Shown piece after piece: positions 63,399-64,000 of a stretch of DNA of 64,000 bases. Within the stretch, counting starts at the first letter, position 1; the number at the start of each line of letters is the position of its first letter. This DNA comes from Holzapfeliella saturejae (GTDB taxonomy: Bacteria; Bacillota; Bacilli; Lactobacillales; Lactobacillaceae), in the NCBI RefSeq assembly GCF_037546065.1, contig NZ_JAWMWG010000001.1, positions 1 to 64,000 on the forward strand. The letters are read 5' to 3'. Under the pieces are notes generated by a model that saw nothing but the letters and a program-made list of their open reading frames with translations, was not told the origin of the DNA and did not search any database. The position numbers and the translations under genes are program-made.

Positions 63399-64000
63399 TT
63401 AATCGATTGAAGTAACATAGGTATCTTCAATCCATTGGTTATTATTGCCTAGACGATAATAAGTGTGCCCATAGAATGATTTCTTAGCAAATACTCTCCA
63501 TGAGGTACCAGGCTCAACAACATTAGAGGTTAAATTACCATTACTATCACGTAATGAAATATTATAAGGTGCATTACCTGCAGTAAGTGTCGTATTGAGA
63601 ATTGTTTCGGGTATATCTCTAGGATTTAAAAGGTATTGAGCTTGCATTAATGTTGTCTGGTTTGTACCAGCCAATCTAAGATATTTAATATTATCCACTA
63701 CTGTAAAATCACCATAGTATGGGACATAGCTGTTAGTAGGTTGATAATTATTTAATGCTGTCACTTTATTATTTTTATCTAAAGTCCAAAGCTTAACTCC
63801 ATAACCAGTAAAGTAATGAACTAATCCTGATTGTAGAGATCTTGGATTGGACTTATGAATATTATATATCACTTGTTTACCATTATTTGTAGCATCTTGA
63901 ATACCTTGGGCATCTTTTGAGTTATCAATATTATCTTTTGCCTTATTAGCTTCTTGATCTACTTTATTCTTTTGATTTGTTTTTTCTTGATTTGTTAAAG
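63399..64000 (-). CDS. Surface protein with C-terminal wall-binding cassette, 5' part outside the window
   Basis: The frame is open from the window end to the stop at 63399 (about 200 codons). The visible part starts with a charged helical stretch (KNKVDQEANKAKDNIDNSKD then AQGIQDATNNGKQVI) that resembles DUF1542-type surface repeats, followed by the cassette: VHYFTGYGVKLWTLDKNNKV, VVDNIKYLRLAG, PYNISLRDSNGNLTSN, PGTSWRVFAKKSFYGHTYYR and NNQWIEDTY. The cassette matches the C-termini of the giant protein and the LRR protein. An internal GTG (63872) is an artificial start; the true start lies beyond 64000. Confidence 0.85.
   Translation of the reverse strand, partial: LTNQEKTNQKNKVDQEANKAKDNIDNSKDAQGIQDATNNGKQVIYNIHKSNPRSLQSGLVHYFTGYGVKLWTLDKNNKVTALNNYQPTNSYVPYYGDFTVVDNIKYLRLAGTNQTTLMQAQYLLNPRDIPETILNTTLTAGNAPYNISLRDSNGNLTSNVVEPGTSWRVFAKKSFYGHTYYRLGNNNQWIEDTYVTSID

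Overview
The window looks like chromosomal DNA from an AT-rich, low-GC Gram-positive lactic acid bacterium. The evidence is the rRNA operon with tRNA-Ile and tRNA-Ala in its spacer, T-box riboswitches before serS and asnS, WxL/DUF916 surface proteins, Opp peptide transporters, strong AGGAGG ribosome binding sites and frequent TTG/GTG starts. From the 16S sequence and gene content I infer the Lactobacillaceae, possibly a Dellaglioa- or Latilactobacillus-like psychrotroph. The genus is a guess that needs a 16S search. I see no prophage, CRISPR array or intact insertion sequence.

Layout. 1-5.6 kb: an rRNA operon on the minus strand (16S, tRNA-Ile, tRNA-Ala, 23S, 5S, tRNA-Asn) with two recognisable promoters and long processing stems. 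5.6-7.2 kb: serS with a T-box. 7.2-9.2 kb: an acetyltransferase, a TVP38 membrane protein and an aquaglyceroporin. 9.2-11.8 kb: an amino-acid ABC transporter behind a Cys-rich leader peptide and a terminator; its permease gene has a one-base frameshift near its start. 11.8-14.9 kb: an acetyltransferase and a three-gene reductase operon. 15-18.7 kb: a PTS EIIC whose EIIB-like domain lacks the phosphorylated Cys, a DUF368 (PopT-type) lipid-carrier transporter and an LtrA protein. 18.8-30.3 kb: oppBCDF followed upstream by four tandem oppA-type lipoproteins. 30.5-34.1 kb: proC, a small membrane protein, a MerR regulator, a broken NmrA-like reductase and a threonine aldolase. 34.3-37.5 kb: a three-gene DUF916/WxL cell-surface cluster. 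38-42.4 kb: two regulator-plus-reductase modules (Rrf2 and MerR), separated by a BacA/prephenate-dehydratase-like gene behind a Phe-rich leader peptide and attenuator. 42.4-45 kb: a Mn/Zn-type ABC transporter. 45.1-53.5 kb: one giant 2786-residue repetitive surface protein. 53.6-57.4 kb: guaA, coaA, a thioesterase and an SGNH hydrolase. 57.4-59.4 kb: an internalin-like LRR protein. 59.6-60.5 kb: a stand-alone FabH. 61-62.4 kb: asnS with a T-box. 62.4-63.2 kb: a decayed IS3-family transposase. The window ends inside a third surface protein.

Two themes stand out. The first is RNA-level control of amino-acid supply: two T-boxes (Ser, Asn) plus two separate peptide-coding attenuators (Cys-rich and Phe-rich), none of which depends on a protein repressor. 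The second is surface and stress adaptation: three surface proteins with unrelated N-terminal parts share one C-terminal cassette that probably binds the wall, and at least six NAD(P)-dependent reductases sit beside MerR or Rrf2 regulators. Both MerR-linked reductase genes carry an 18-bp inverted repeat inside a 19-bp promoter spacer, the classic MerR architecture.

Several genes show decay: the frameshifted permease, the nonsense codon in the first NmrA-like gene, a frameshifted micro-ORF near 17.4 kb and the IS3 remnant. Single-base sequencing errors cannot be excluded for the point disruptions.
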